The translations under genes were made by a program, and so were the position numbers. Source: Planctomycetaceae bacterium (GTDB lineage Bacteria > Planctomycetota > Planctomycetia > Planctomycetales > Planctomycetaceae). Taken from it: a stretch of DNA of 64,000 nt. The notes beneath the pieces are model-generated. The model was not told where the DNA came from and ran no database searches. It saw only the letters and a list, made by a program, of their open reading frames with translations. The DNA lies in assembly GCA_019636285.1 (NCBI GenBank), contig JAHBXV010000006.1:124001-188000 (forward strand). Reading direction: 5' to 3'. Positions 1 through 8,113 of this stretch are shown here, piece after piece (the first letter of the stretch is position 1; each line of letters starts with the position of its first letter).

Positions 1-336
1 GCGGAGCTTCGTCGAGAAACGATTCGCGCGCGCATTGAAGAGGGTTACCTCGACGCCACCACGCTGATGGAATACCTGATTCAGCGCGGCGTGCCCATGC
101 GGACGGGCCATGAAGTCGTCGGCGGTCTCGTCAAACTCGCCGAAACGCGCGGCTGCCAACTCGCGGAACTCTCGCTCGAAGATCTGCGCGCCGCGTGCGA
201 TCTCATCGAACCCAACGTGACCGATGCCCTCGGGGTCGATCACGTCGTCGCGAAGCTGAAAAGCTTCGGCAGCGGAGGACGCGAGGCCGTTGCTGAACGT
301 GTCGCGGCCTGGCGGGAACGGCTGGGTGTGAAGTGA
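1..336 (+). CDS. argH: Argininosuccinate lyase, C-terminal part (5' end outside window)
   Basis: Argininosuccinate lyase splits argininosuccinate into arginine and fumarate, the last step of arginine synthesis in the cytoplasm. The frame is open from the first base, and 111 residues are visible before the TGA stop. The visible part matches the family's C-terminal helical domain: a segment reading EEGYLDATTLMEYLIQRGVP followed by the ARG-lyase tail (GHEVVGGLVKLAETRG, then LSLEDLRAACDLIEPNVTDAL). The catalytic core lies upstream of the window and cannot be checked. The next gene begins within about 90 bases on the same strand, but nothing links its function to arginine synthesis. Confidence 0.9.
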   Translation, partial: AELRRETIRARIEEGYLDATTLMEYLIQRGVPMRTGHEVVGGLVKLAETRGCQLAELSLEDLRAACDLIEPNVTDALGVDHVVAKLKSFGSGGREAVAERVAAWRERLGVK

Positions 337-423
337 CGCCGCGATCCTGCGATGATGAAAAGCCGGCGACGCTGTTGTTGGTCTTCCGGCTGGACGGGAA
401 ATCGCTCTGATTGGAATGTCAGC

Positions 424-1152
424 GTGATACGGCTGTTGAGCTACAACATTCACAAGGGAATCGGTGGACGCGATCGCCGCTACCGGCTGGAACGGATCAT
501 TGAAGTCATTCGAGCTGAGTCTCCCGACATCATCTGCCTGCAAGAAGTCGATCGCGATGTCCGTCGATCCCGATTTCACGATCAGGCCCTCATGCTCGCC
601 GAAGAGTTCACCGCGGTCGCTCATCTCTATCAATTGAATGTGCGGGTGCAGCGCGGGGGGTATGGGAACCTGCTCTTAAGCCGATGGCCGTTGCGACACA
701 GCCATCAGATTTCACTGACTCGCCATGGCAAGAAGCCTCGTGGTGCCCAGATTGCCGTGATCGAGAGCGAGGAAGGGCCGCTGCAAGTCGTCAATTGGCA
801 CCTGGGACTGTCCGAGCAGGAGCGCCACTGGCAGGTGCGACATCTTCTCCGGCATCACCTGTTTCGCGAGTCGGCTCATTTGCCGAGTATTCTGATTGGC
901 GACACGAACGACTGGCGAGACACGCTCGAACGCGGACCATTCTCAATCCATGGATTTCACCAGATCACCCGGCCCCTCTCGCGCTTCCGGTCATTCCCCG
1001 CTTATCTGCCCCTGGGAGCACTCGACAAAGCGTTCGCGCGCGGGAATCTCGTCGTGGAACACGCCAAGGTGAGTCAACGGCGCGTCGCCCGAGATGCGTC
1101 GGACCACTTGCCGTTAATCATCGATGTTCGACTGACGGCTCCATCGACCTGA
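424..1152 (+). CDS. Endonuclease/exonuclease/phosphatase (EEP) family hydrolase
   Basis: This is a 242-residue member of the metal-dependent EEP superfamily (DNase I / exonuclease III / phospholipid phosphatase fold). The family marks are LLSYNIHKG at residues 4-12, LQEVDRD at 39-45 (catalytic Glu41), GDTNDW in the middle and ASDHLPL near the C terminus (residues 225-231). The substrate cannot be read from the sequence; related planctomycete and proteobacterial proteins are annotated as EEP-family or cardiolipin-synthase-associated proteins. I chose the GTG at 424 because homology starts right after it. The frame stays open back to an ATG at 352, but the extra 24 residues are basic and unlike the family. 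A palindromic repeat follows the stop, between this gene and the convergent sulfatase. Confidence 0.8.
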   Translation: MIRLLSYNIHKGIGGRDRRYRLERIIEVIRAESPDIICLQEVDRDVRRSRFHDQALMLAEEFTAVAHLYQLNVRVQRGGYGNLLLSRWPLRHSHQISLTRHGKKPRGAQIAVIESEEGPLQVVNWHLGLSEQERHWQVRHLLRHHLFRESAHLPSILIGDTNDWRDTLERGPFSIHGFHQITRPLSRFRSFPAYLPLGALDKAFARGNLVVEHAKVSQRRVARDASDHLPLIIDVRLTAPST

Positions 1153-1162
1153 CAGCGCCCAC

Positions 1163-1236
1163 GTGTGCCACTGGCTCCGCCAGTGCTTCTTATACGCTGG
1201 TCAACTTAAGGCACACTGGCAGAGCCAGTGGCACAC
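1163..1236. repeat. Intergenic palindromic element, GTGTGCCAC family (copy 1)
   Basis: Two inverted copies face each other. The left is GTGTGC followed by CACTGGCTCCGCCAGTG (1163-1185). The right is CACTGGCAGAGCCAGTG followed by GCACAC (1214-1236). Each arm is itself a hairpin, and the spacer holds CTTAAG. The element lies between the convergent EEP and sulfatase genes. Related copies are near 14695, 19622, 31144 and 39711. Confidence 0.9.
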
Positions 1237-1260
1237 GACCGCAACATTCACATCAACAGA

Positions 1261-2679
1261 TCACGACTTCACCACGACGGGATCACCCTGTTCCCGCAGC
1301 CACGTCTTGAGAGTCTCCTCCAGATCGGAACGCTGCTTCTGAAACTCCGCGGACTCGGACAGATCATTCAGTTCATGTGGGTCGGCTTTCAAATCGAAGA
1401 GCTGTACGCGGTCGATTTGCGGGTACCAGATGAGCTTCCACGAATCGCGGCGGATCGCGCGTTGCACGTCGCCATAGTATCCGATGATATATGGCCGCGC
1501 GGTGTCTGATTGGCCACGAAGAACGTCCGCGAAACTCTCGCCGTCACAATGTGGCGCTGGGACGTTGGCCAGATCGCATAACGTGGGAAACAGATCCCGC
1601 AACACGCACTGGGCATCGGTCACCTGACCTGAGACAACGCCGGGACCGGCAACGATCAGCGGCACATTCAAGGTGTGCTCATACATGTTCTGCTTGCCCG
1701 TCAATCCATGGCTTCCCAGTGCCAGTCCATGATCGCTCGTAAAGACGATGAGCGTGTTCTCTAACTCTCCCGTCTCAGCCAATCGAGCCAGTATGCGACC
1801 GATCTGGCGGTCGATGTCTTCAACCAGCGCCGCGTACACCGCCCAGGCTGGCTTCAGTGCGTCTGGCGTTCGTGGAAACGGAAACAGCATCTCATCACGA
1901 CCGTGGGCATTGCCATGATCGAAGGGATGTTCCGGCAGAGAGTTCGTCGGTAAGACGACCTGTTCAACCCGCGAAAGCGGATCGGTCCCCGGCGGAATTA
2001 AGAGTGGGTCGTGCGGAGCCGTGAAATTGACATGCAACAGAAAGGGCTGGCTCCGCGGCCGGTCGAGAAACTCGATGGCCGCATCCGCGAATCGCGATGA
2101 GATGTCCGGCGTCAGGCCAATCCCGAGTGCCGGCAACGGCTTACCGGTTGCATCGCGGAACTGCCAACCGCGATAGCCCGTCGCCTCGACACCGCGAAAG
2201 TCGCGATAGTCCTGATCGGGCGGTTGCCGACCGCTGGCATAAAAGCCAATAGCCTCGTCGTAACCGAGTTCGTTGGGTTGCGCGTTGTGATGCCACTTGC
2301 CGACATAGGCGGTGCGATAACCGGCTTCGCGAAAGGTGTTGGGCAGGTATGGCAATCCCTCGCGAAAGCGAGACTCGATCCGCACTCCCGATCGAAAGCC
2401 GGTGCAACCCGTGACGATCTCGGCACGGCTCGGATAACAGAGCGGGTTCGAACAACTGGCTTGCAGGAACCGTGTTCCGCGTCCTGCGAGGGCATCCAGG
2501 TACGGCGTGCGAAAGAACGCTGACCCCGCGCACGACAGCGAGTCGGAACGCTGGTCATCAGTCACGAGAAGAAGGATATTCGGGCGCTCTGCCGCATCAC
2601 TTGAGGGGTTCAATCCCGCGACCGCGGCGGCCATCAACAGGGTGGCTCGAACAGAGTGCCAGCGAGCATGCATCGTCAT
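1261..2679 (-). CDS. Secreted sulfatase (formylglycine type)
   Basis: A 472-residue type I sulfatase of the alkaline-phosphatase superfamily, probably acting on sulfated polysaccharides after export. An N-terminal signal peptide ends near Ala30. The metal-binding pair is in LLLVTDDQR (Asp41-Asp42). The sulfatase signature CYPSR is at residues 81-85, where Cys81 would be converted to formylglycine by the maturase. VGKWHH and FTSDHGLALGSHGLTGKQ supply later active-site residues. The length is normal for the family. The start has an AAAGG about seven bases upstream; a second ATG two codons later is also possible. Planctomycetes carry many such genes, and no polysaccharide lyase or hydrolase sits beside it to indicate a substrate. 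Confidence 0.93.
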   Translation of the reverse strand: MTMHARWHSVRATLLMAAAVAGLNPSSDAAERPNILLLVTDDQRSDSLSCAGSAFFRTPYLDALAGRGTRFLQASCSNPLCYPSRAEIVTGCTGFRSGVRIESRFREGLPYLPNTFREAGYRTAYVGKWHHNAQPNELGYDEAIGFYASGRQPPDQDYRDFRGVEATGYRGWQFRDATGKPLPALGIGLTPDISSRFADAAIEFLDRPRSQPFLLHVNFTAPHDPLLIPPGTDPLSRVEQVVLPTNSLPEHPFDHGNAHGRDEMLFPFPRTPDALKPAWAVYAALVEDIDRQIGRILARLAETGELENTLIVFTSDHGLALGSHGLTGKQNMYEHTLNVPLIVAGPGVVSGQVTDAQCVLRDLFPTLCDLANVPAPHCDGESFADVLRGQSDTARPYIIGYYGDVQRAIRRDSWKLIWYPQIDRVQLFDLKADPHELNDLSESAEFQKQRSDLEETLKTWLREQGDPVVVKS

Positions 2680-3030
2680 GTGTAAAGCCTTTTGATAGCT
2701 CTAAGACGGTGTGTTCCGATTCTCAGCGATTGCCTGTTTCATGCAGCAACTCTCGGCAATTCGCGTGGAACAAGCGTTTCACGATCACCGGCTCCATCGT
2801 TGCGGATACGGCTTGAGAAATCTTGAGTCAAAAGCAGGTGGACCGGCAATTTTTTCGCAAGTTGCTCTTCGCGCCGCGGAGCGGGTTTCGATATAGCTCC
2901 GCCCGTCGTGGCGCGGGAACCACGGCGATGCCTCGGGCCGGCGTCTCTGTCGCCCATGGGCCAGTCATTTCGAAAATTGCCTCTCTGCCATCTCCTCTCG
3001 ATCACGGATCCCTTCGGAAGGTTCAAAACC
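2680..3030. other. Divergent intergenic region
   Basis: About 350 bases separate the divergently read sulfatase and the small Gly-rich protein gene. It must hold both promoters, but no convincing -35/-10 pair or operator palindrome stands out. Short open frames here overlap each other and show no family resemblance. Confidence 0.5.
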
Positions 3031-3339
3031 ATGCGGAAGAAGTTTGCGTACGCCTTGACTGGCCTGTCGATTCTGGGTTCGGCCCTGGGTTGCTGCTGCT
3101 CGCACGCCAATCGCTGCAATCCTTGCGGCGGATATGGCTATGGAGCCGGTTTCGCTCCGGCTGCCAGCCCCTGCGGTCCGGGTGGCTGCCAGCCCAGTTA
3201 TGGCCCGATGGGCATGACCGGCGGGTATGACAACACCGCCTATGCCCTGCCTGCCGGAACGATGGCTTCCACCGCCACGACCAGCGGCTATCCGATGACG
3301 GCTTCGCTGCCGCTCAACTCGCTGCCGACGCACCACTAG
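3031..3339 (+). CDS. Small exported Gly/Cys/Pro-rich protein
   Basis: A 102-residue protein of unknown function. It starts with a basic tail and hydrophobic segment (MRKKFAYALTGLSILGSALG) followed by three cysteines, then a low-complexity stretch rich in Gly, Tyr, Cys and Pro. The hydrophobic segment followed by Cys suggests a lipoprotein or cell-envelope protein, but the residues before the first Cys (SALG) do not fit the lipobox well. The ATG at 3031 has GGAAGG about nine bases upstream. Similar short Gly/Pro/Cys-rich exported proteins are common in planctomycetes. No enzymatic motif is visible. Confidence 0.65.
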   Translation: MRKKFAYALTGLSILGSALGCCCSHANRCNPCGGYGYGAGFAPAASPCGPGGCQPSYGPMGMTGGYDNTAYALPAGTMASTATTSGYPMTASLPLNSLPTHH

Positions 3340-3380
3340 AGTCTGCTTGAGTGACACGGCACCCCTTGAATGTCGTGTGA

Positions 3381-3395
3381 CGAGGCTCCGCCTCA
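3381..3395. repeat. Short CGAGGCTCCGCCTCG-type palindrome
   Basis: The sequence CGAGGCTCCGCCTCA is a near-perfect hairpin. The same motif, with the last base G, occurs in the palindrome cluster at 39773-39787. It lies in the intergenic space after the small Gly-rich protein gene. Confidence 0.55.
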
Positions 3396-3566
3396 TCGTG
3401 GGGAGCCTGATGCAGAACCGGTGCATCCCGCTGCGTCGCAGAGCATCGTTGCGAAGTTGCAGGCTCCAGCAATGGACCAGCTCAGCGCGACCAACCCGGC
3501 TCAGGACGAGCCGGTCGGGCCATCGCGGGCCATTTTCTCATGCGGTGGATTGCGGTTTCCCCGGCC

Positions 3567-4142
3567 CTAAAAAGGCCAGAAGTAGACCACGACGCCAATC
3601 GCCGCGGCGGCCATCGCATAGCCGATGGCCACGATCAGACCGTCGCGCGCGGTGAGTCCCACCGCCAGCAGCACGACGGCTGACGATGGCACCGTCACCC
3701 CCCACGGGACGAGTTCCAGCGGATAGAACGTGAGCGCCAAGAGAATGCTCACCGCGGCAATCACATATTTCGCCGGTCCTTCCGCTAAAAGACACCACCG
3801 ACGGCAGACCATCTTGTCGATCCAGCGGGCGGCTGGTCGCGAATTCTCGGTCCCCGATTCAATTCTTTTGCGAGAGATCGTGATCTCTCGCAGTCTTCGC
3901 GGCAGCCATGGCTGACTGCGAAACGGCATCTGGGCCGAGATCAGGATGATAATGGTCGCGGTTATCGCCGCCATTCCTGGAATCGCCCCGAGGGGCGAGA
4001 GCACGATCGCCGCCGGCAGGAGCAGCATCGGCCCGAAGCCTCGCGAGTTGACAGCTTCGAGAAGCTCGCCGAGCGAGACGTGATCCGTCTTCGGCGTTTC
4101 CTCGACCTTATCGACCAGGGAAGTGAGGGGGCGGGCCGTCAT
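3567..4142 (-). CDS. ExoD-family inner-membrane protein
   Basis: A 191-residue member of the ExoD family (exopolysaccharide synthesis, ExoD; PF06055). The family is known from rhizobial exopolysaccharide and alkali-tolerance phenotypes, but its biochemical role is unknown. The N-terminal helix region (VSLGELLEAVNSRGFGPMLLL) and the following hydrophobic blocks (AAIVLSPLGAIPGMAAITAT, YVIAAVSILLALTFYPLEL, and the C-terminal AAAAIGVVVYFWPF) match the family pattern of about four membrane segments. The start is ATG at 4142, just downstream in transcription from the Pmp3 gene end at 4173, so the two may be co-transcribed. Confidence 0.8.
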   Translation of the reverse strand: MTARPLTSLVDKVEETPKTDHVSLGELLEAVNSRGFGPMLLLPAAIVLSPLGAIPGMAAITATIIILISAQMPFRSQPWLPRRLREITISRKRIESGTENSRPAARWIDKMVCRRWCLLAEGPAKYVIAAVSILLALTFYPLELVPWGVTVPSSAVVLLAVGLTARDGLIVAIGYAMAAAAIGVVVYFWPF

Positions 4143-4172
4143 GATGGTACCGAGTGCGCTACCAGCTTCCGC

Positions 4173-4367
4173 TTACTTGCGGACGATGATCCACACAGCG
4201 TGGATAATCCCCGGGATGTACCCGAACAGCGTCAGCAGAATGTTCAGCCAGAAGTGCAGGCCCAGCCCCACCTCGAAGAAGACGCCGACGGGGGGCAGAA
4301 AAATGGCCAGGAGAATGCGGATCACATCACCCGTTGTTGAGTCTTTTGGTACCACATCGGTAGGCAT
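4173..4367 (-). CDS. Pmp3/YqaE-family small membrane protein
   Basis: A 64-residue protein of the Pmp3/YqaE family (PF01679): two membrane helices joined by a short loop. [20 protein letters not shown] and [20 protein letters not shown] match the family's two helices, including the PPVGV and GYIPGIIHA motifs. Family members are linked to salt and membrane-potential stress, but no mechanism is established. I chose the ATG at 4367 because GGAGACGAGACC places a Shine-Dalgarno GGAG eight bases upstream. An ATG five codons earlier (4382) overlaps that site. ExoD follows 30 bases downstream on the same strand. Confidence 0.9.
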   Translation of the reverse strand: MPTDVVPKDSTTGDVIRILLAIFLPPVGVFFEVGLGLHFWLNILLTLFGYIPGIIHAVWIIVRK

Positions 4368-4382
4368 GGTCTCGTCTCCCAT

Positions 4383-4733
4383 TCAAGATTCCCGAAGCCG
4401 ATGCCCGGCCCGAGGCGCGAGCCGACATCGCGTGACCGAAGAGTCAGAAACGCGAGGATCGTGCCAGACGGAGGCATTTCTGGGCACGAAGGCGCAGGTC
4501 TCTGTCTGGAAATGACTTACGGCGAGATATTTCTGTGTCCCCTCATGCAGTTCCGAATCCGAGACCGGTGTTCAGGACCAACAAGCTGGTCGCTGGGCGA
4601 TCAGTATCGGCCATTTTGCGAAGTGGGAGCCGCCTTGAGCCGCGTGGCTGAACCCGCGACGATGAAGGCGTGTCGAAACAACACCGACGCGCTCCCTCAG
4701 TGTGGTTGCCTTTTTTCCGTTCTCGGAGCCTCG
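4383..4733. other. Divergent intergenic region
   Basis: About 350 bases lie between the Pmp3 gene and the YjbQ-family gene. The plus-strand frame of the YjbQ gene stays open through this stretch, but the extension has no family resemblance and is rejected. No clear promoter, operator or repeat was found. Confidence 0.45.
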
Positions 4734-5156
<423 letters not shown>

Positions 5157-5166
5157 TTCATTTGCC

Positions 5167-5481
5167 ATGTTCGAAGGACTTCGCGAGATCGAAGCGGAAA
5201 TCCGATATCTGACCACCGAAGAGGGTGGCCGGAAGACTGGTGTGTTCAGTGGCTACAGAGGGCAGTTCTACTACGGCGGGAACGACTATGACGGATTTCA
5301 GTTTTTCCCTGACCTATCCGACGACCAGATCGTGGAATTGGGAACGACTGTCCGAGTATGTGTGCGGTTTCTTCAAGAACGATGGGATGAGATTCACTCA
5401 AAGCACATCACCGTGGGAATGCCTTTCGAGATCAGAGAGGGAAACAGAACAGTCGGTCGTGGTCGCGTGACAAAGTTGTGA
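5167..5481 (+). CDS. Stand-alone EF-Tu domain III-like protein
   Basis: A 104-residue protein that resembles only the third (C-terminal beta-barrel) domain of elongation factor Tu. The N-terminal AEIRYLTTEEGGRKTGVFSG and then YRGQFYYGGNDYDG parallel the EF-Tu stretch with EEGGRHTPFFSGYRPQFYF. The C-terminal MPFEIREGNRTVGRGRVTKL parallels the EF-Tu ending. The GTPase domain and domain II are absent, and nothing upstream supplies them, since the YjbQ gene is a different family. The start at 5167 has GGAGAG about 14 bases upstream; an in-frame TTG at 5146 overlaps the YjbQ stop. The function is unknown. In EF-Tu this domain contacts tRNA and EF-Ts, so an RNA- or protein-binding role is only an inference. 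Confidence 0.75.
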   Translation: MFEGLREIEAEIRYLTTEEGGRKTGVFSGYRGQFYYGGNDYDGFQFFPDLSDDQIVELGTTVRVCVRFLQERWDEIHSKHITVGMPFEIREGNRTVGRGRVTKL

Positions 5482-5500
5482 TGGAAAGGCAGGTTGCCCT

Positions 5501-5812
5501 ATGTCATTTCGACGAAATCCCGATCGCCCGTTGGCCTGGAAGCGGTGGGTGGGTCAGCACTTTGACGAGCTGACCGCTGCGGGCGTACGGCTGGAGATCT
5601 TCTCGAACGAGTACCGATGGGCGAATTTCCTCGAAGAAGGCGGGATCGATTGGGAGAGCGGCTGGCGGATCGAGATGCTTTCGCCGCAGCAAGCCGAACG
5701 TCTCCATCGGTTTCTCATCGCGAACGAGAATCGTTCGGGGCTTGCGACTTGCTTTCGGATCCTTGCCGAAATCGCCGAACTTCCACGAGAATCTCCGCAG
5801 TCTCGTGAATGA
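5501..5812 (+). CDS. Hypothetical protein, 103 residues
   Basis: I do not recognise the family. The protein is mixed-charge and probably cytoplasmic, with no signal peptide or membrane helix. It is rich in aromatic and acidic residues in the first half (NEYRWANFLEEGGIDWESGW), followed by a helical stretch (LSPQQAERLHRFLIANENRS). The gene follows the EF-Tu-domain gene by 19 bases, has a GGCAGG upstream of its ATG, and is read in the same direction as its neighbours, which supports it as a real gene. Confidence 0.6.
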   Translation: MSFRRNPDRPLAWKRWVGQHFDELTAAGVRLEIFSNEYRWANFLEEGGIDWESGWRIEMLSPQQAERLHRFLIANENRSGLATCFRILAEIAELPRESPQSRE

Positions 5813-5866
5813 CGTTCGTCGCAGACGTCTTTGCGGACCTCTGCGAAACAGCGCCGGAAGTTCCCC

Positions 5867-6196
5867 ATGCCCTACAGTGAATCCCTCGCCAGCCGCGTCC
5901 GAGCCGCTCTGTCCCGCAGGCGAAATATTGACGAGAAGAAGATGTTCGGCTGCGTCTGCTTCCTTCTGAACGGCAACGCCCTCGGCGGTGTCTGGAACGA
6001 CCGGCTCATTGTCCGCCTCGGCCCCGAGATGGGAGAGGCGGCCCTTCACGAACCGCACGTCCGCCCGTTCGACATCACCGGCAAACCGATGCGCAACTGG
6101 GTGGCGATTGATCCGGAGGGTATCGCGGAGGATGACCAGTTGACCGACTGGATCGAACGGGCTCTCGAGTTCGTGAAGACGCTGCCGAAGAAGTGA
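5867..6196 (+). CDS. TfoX N-terminal domain protein
   Basis: A 109-residue protein matching the TfoX/Sxy N-terminal domain (PF04993). In gammaproteobacteria the full protein regulates competence, while single-domain relatives such as this are widespread and of unknown role. The family marks are the early KKMFGCVCFLLNGNALGGVW and the later MRNWVAIDPEGIAEDDQLTD. The C-terminal TfoX domain is missing, as is usual outside Proteobacteria. The start ATG at 5867 gives the domain its normal length. The last 98 bases of this gene recur in damaged form at 7269-7366. Confidence 0.82.
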   Translation: MPYSESLASRVRAALSRRRNIDEKKMFGCVCFLLNGNALGGVWNDRLIVRLGPEMGEAALHEPHVRPFDITGKPMRNWVAIDPEGIAEDDQLTDWIERALEFVKTLPKK

Positions 6197-6470
6197 ACCG
6201 GGGAGTCGCAGGGCAGGGGGGGGGAATACTGGTTCTCGGTTCACAAGCTCACGGGGGGACAAGTGCAGAAAACGCACTAGATGGCCCGCGCGAACTTCTC
6301 TTCCCGCGAATTCGGGGATTGTCACGGGTTCGATCGTGCCTATCATCCAGACGATACTGGAGCCCGCCTCGGAACTGCGCGACTCGTGAGATTGTTCCGG
6401 GGCGACCAGGTCCGTGGTCTGCGGTCACGCGGCGTTCTGTTCGTGAATCCCCTCAGAAAAGTCCCTTCTT

Positions 6471-7226
6471 ATGCGCCCTGCTCTTCTTGGTTGCTGCCTC
6501 GGTCTCTTTGCGTTGGTCCCTCAATCGTCCTGGGCCGCGTTGCCACCGGAACTGGAAGACGTCAAACAGCAGATCATTGACATCTGCGTCGCGAACACCA
6601 ATCGAACCGACAACATTCCTGAAATCCGGGCACAACTCGAACCGTTAATCACGCAACTGGGCACCTGGTTCGATGCGAATCGACCGGAGAACGAGATCGC
6701 GTTAACTCAGCAGCCCTGGCAAAACCTGTGGTTCGACGACCCCGACATCGAGTTCGATTTCTCGTTTGGACCGATCGCCCTGTTGCAGCCCCGCGATCAG
6801 ATTTACCAGGTCGTCGAAGAAGGCTTCTACTACAACGCCTCGGAGATTCGTCTGAGGTTCTTCCGCGCGCAGTTCGCGCTCCAGGGCTATCTCAAGGGAG
6901 CCTACACGATTCTGCGTCCCGCCGATGAAAGCAACGTTGGCGAGTCCCGGTTGAACACGGTCGATCTGGAGTTTGTCGCGAACTCGATTCAGTTCGGACC
7001 TCTTCCGCAGAACATCGGTCTGTCGCAACTCGTGAAGTCGGTGGATGCTGGCCTGTATCCCACCATTCCCATTCCGGGCCCGCTCGGCGTGACCGGTGAA
7101 CTCTGGAACGTCTACATCGACGAAGACCTGCGAATCTCCGCCGGTTTCGATGACTCGGAACCGGAAGTCATCGATCTCTACATTCTACGCCGCGTCGACC
7201 GCGTCCAACCGTCTAATAACGATTGA
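6471..7226 (+). CDS. Secreted PAP/fibrillin-like protein
   Basis: A 251-residue protein with a signal peptide (MRPALLGCCLGLFALVPQSS, cleavage near WAA). The rest is predicted soluble and beta-rich. The C-terminal LWNVYIDEDLRISAGFDDSE resembles the closing motif of the plastid-lipid-associated/fibrillin family (YLDEDLRISRG in that family). The middle LWFDDPDIEF fits the part of that family that compares strands around a lipocalin-like barrel. I infer a lipocalin-like lipid-binding role in the periplasm, with moderate confidence only. The gene stands alone, and the region after it holds a decayed TfoX gene tail and REP palindromes. Confidence 0.55.
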   Translation: MRPALLGCCLGLFALVPQSSWAALPPELEDVKQQIIDICVANTNRTDNIPEIRAQLEPLITQLGTWFDANRPENEIALTQQPWQNLWFDDPDIEFDFSFGPIALLQPRDQIYQVVEEGFYYNASEIRLRFFRAQFALQGYLKGAYTILRPADESNVGESRLNTVDLEFVANSIQFGPLPQNIGLSQLVKSVDAGLYPTIPIPGPLGVTGELWNVYIDEDLRISAGFDDSEPEVIDLYILRRVDRVQPSNND

Positions 7227-7268
7227 GAGACCGCCGTCCGTTGATCCGATTCTGCGATGCTCATTCCT

Positions 7269-7366
7269 GTGGCGATCGACCCGGAAGGCATCGCGAGCAG
7301 TTACCAGTTGACCGATTGGATCGACCGGGCCGTCGAGTGTGTGTAGACGCTGCTGAAGAAGTGAAC
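7269..7366 (+). pseudogene. Decayed duplicate of the TfoX-domain gene tail
   Basis: These 98 bases align without gaps to 6101-6198, the last 32 codons of the TfoX-domain gene plus its stop. By eye I count 18 differences, about 82 percent identity. In the shared frame an AAG codon has become TAG (7344-7346), and the first two thirds of the gene are missing. Weaker similarity runs on to about 7383, just before the REP palindrome at 7392. This is a truncated duplicate, not a functional gene. Confidence 0.85.
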
Positions 7367-7391
7367 GGGAGACGCGGATGGGCAGATGGAC

Positions 7392-7464
7392 GTGTGCCAC
7401 GGCTCTGTGAGCCGTGTGTATTTACATTTCCCCAGGACGCACGGCTCGCAGAGCCGTGGCACAC
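7392..7464. repeat. REP pair beside the RAYT gene (left side)
   Basis: The left arm is GTGTGC followed by CACGGCTCTGTGAGCCGTG (7392-7416). The right arm is CACGGCTCGCAGAGCCGTG followed by GCACAC (7440-7464). They form an inverted pair of hairpins (a BIME-like unit). The right arm is identical over 25 bases to the single element at 8114-8138, on the other side of the transposase gene. Confidence 0.92.
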
Positions 7465-7506
7465 AGATTTGGTAGCGTCTCGAGCAATTCGGTTGTGACG
7501 CGCCGT

Positions 7507-8076
7507 TCACGACAAATCGACCGGATCCATTTTGAGCGGGACATCCTCAATTCCCGCATGAGCCTGAGCACTCGACCATCGCCAGTCCGTGGGGCGCTCG
7601 ACAAGCCCGCGACGAACGGGATTGGCGTGAATGTAGGCAATCACCTGCTCGACAGTCTTTTCTTTCCAGATGTTTTCATCGTAGCCGCCGCCGGGTTGCC
7701 AGAAGCGGAATGTCTCACGATCTCCATGTCGGACGGTGAGTCGCCGCAGCGAGACGTCATTACCTGTTTGCTGCAGGAACGCTTTCGCGGCGCGGGAAAC
7801 GGGAGCCTTCAATCCCGCGAGAATCGGGCCCATCTCGTAAATGCGGTCCCGAGGGAGAAACAGCAGATGGACATGTTCGGGCATGATCACGTACGCCCAG
7901 ATCGCCACATTGCGATTTTCTCTCAGGCGGCTGAGCGCATCGATGACCCATTGTCGCGAACGATCTTTTGAAAGTAACGGCGAGCGTTTTTGGCATGAGA
8001 ACGTGAGGAAGTGTGCGTGGCCTGGTTCGTTGATTGTCCGTCGTGTCTTTCGAGGTGGGTATTCGGACTTTGTCAT
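7507..8076 (-). CDS. REP-associated tyrosine transposase (RAYT, Y1 HUH family)
   Basis: A 189-residue single-strand transposase of the Y1/IS200-like fold. The HUH metal-binding motif is HVH at residues 68-70 in MPEHVHLLF. The likely catalytic tyrosine is Tyr148 in VIAYIHANPVRRGLV, a motif typical of RAYTs. RAYTs cut and join REP palindromes but are usually single-copy domesticated genes and not selfish ISs. Palindromes flank this one closely: a pair at 7392-7464 beyond its 3' end and a single one at 8114-8138 upstream. The ATG at 8076 has GGAG about ten bases upstream. An ATG 20 codons earlier would translate part of the repeat itself. The gene appears intact. Confidence 0.92.
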   Translation of the reverse strand: MTKSEYPPRKTRRTINEPGHAHFLTFSCQKRSPLLSKDRSRQWVIDALSRLRENRNVAIWAYVIMPEHVHLLFLPRDRIYEMGPILAGLKAPVSRAAKAFLQQTGNDVSLRRLTVRHGDRETFRFWQPGGGYDENIWKEKTVEQVIAYIHANPVRRGLVERPTDWRWSSAQAHAGIEDVPLKMDPVDLS

Positions 8077-8113
8077 TTGGGCGTTCTCCGCCTCAAAGTC
8101 GTTTTTTCCATTG

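Noticed and set aside
3031-3339. A firm lipoprotein call for the small Gly/Cys-rich protein
   Set aside because: The residues before the first Cys do not fit the lipobox well, so it is only described as exported.
7507-8076. A complete IS200-type insertion sequence
   Set aside because: The protein carries RAYT features and the flanks are REP hairpins; no IS200 left and right end structures or tnpB partner were seen, so RAYT is preferred.
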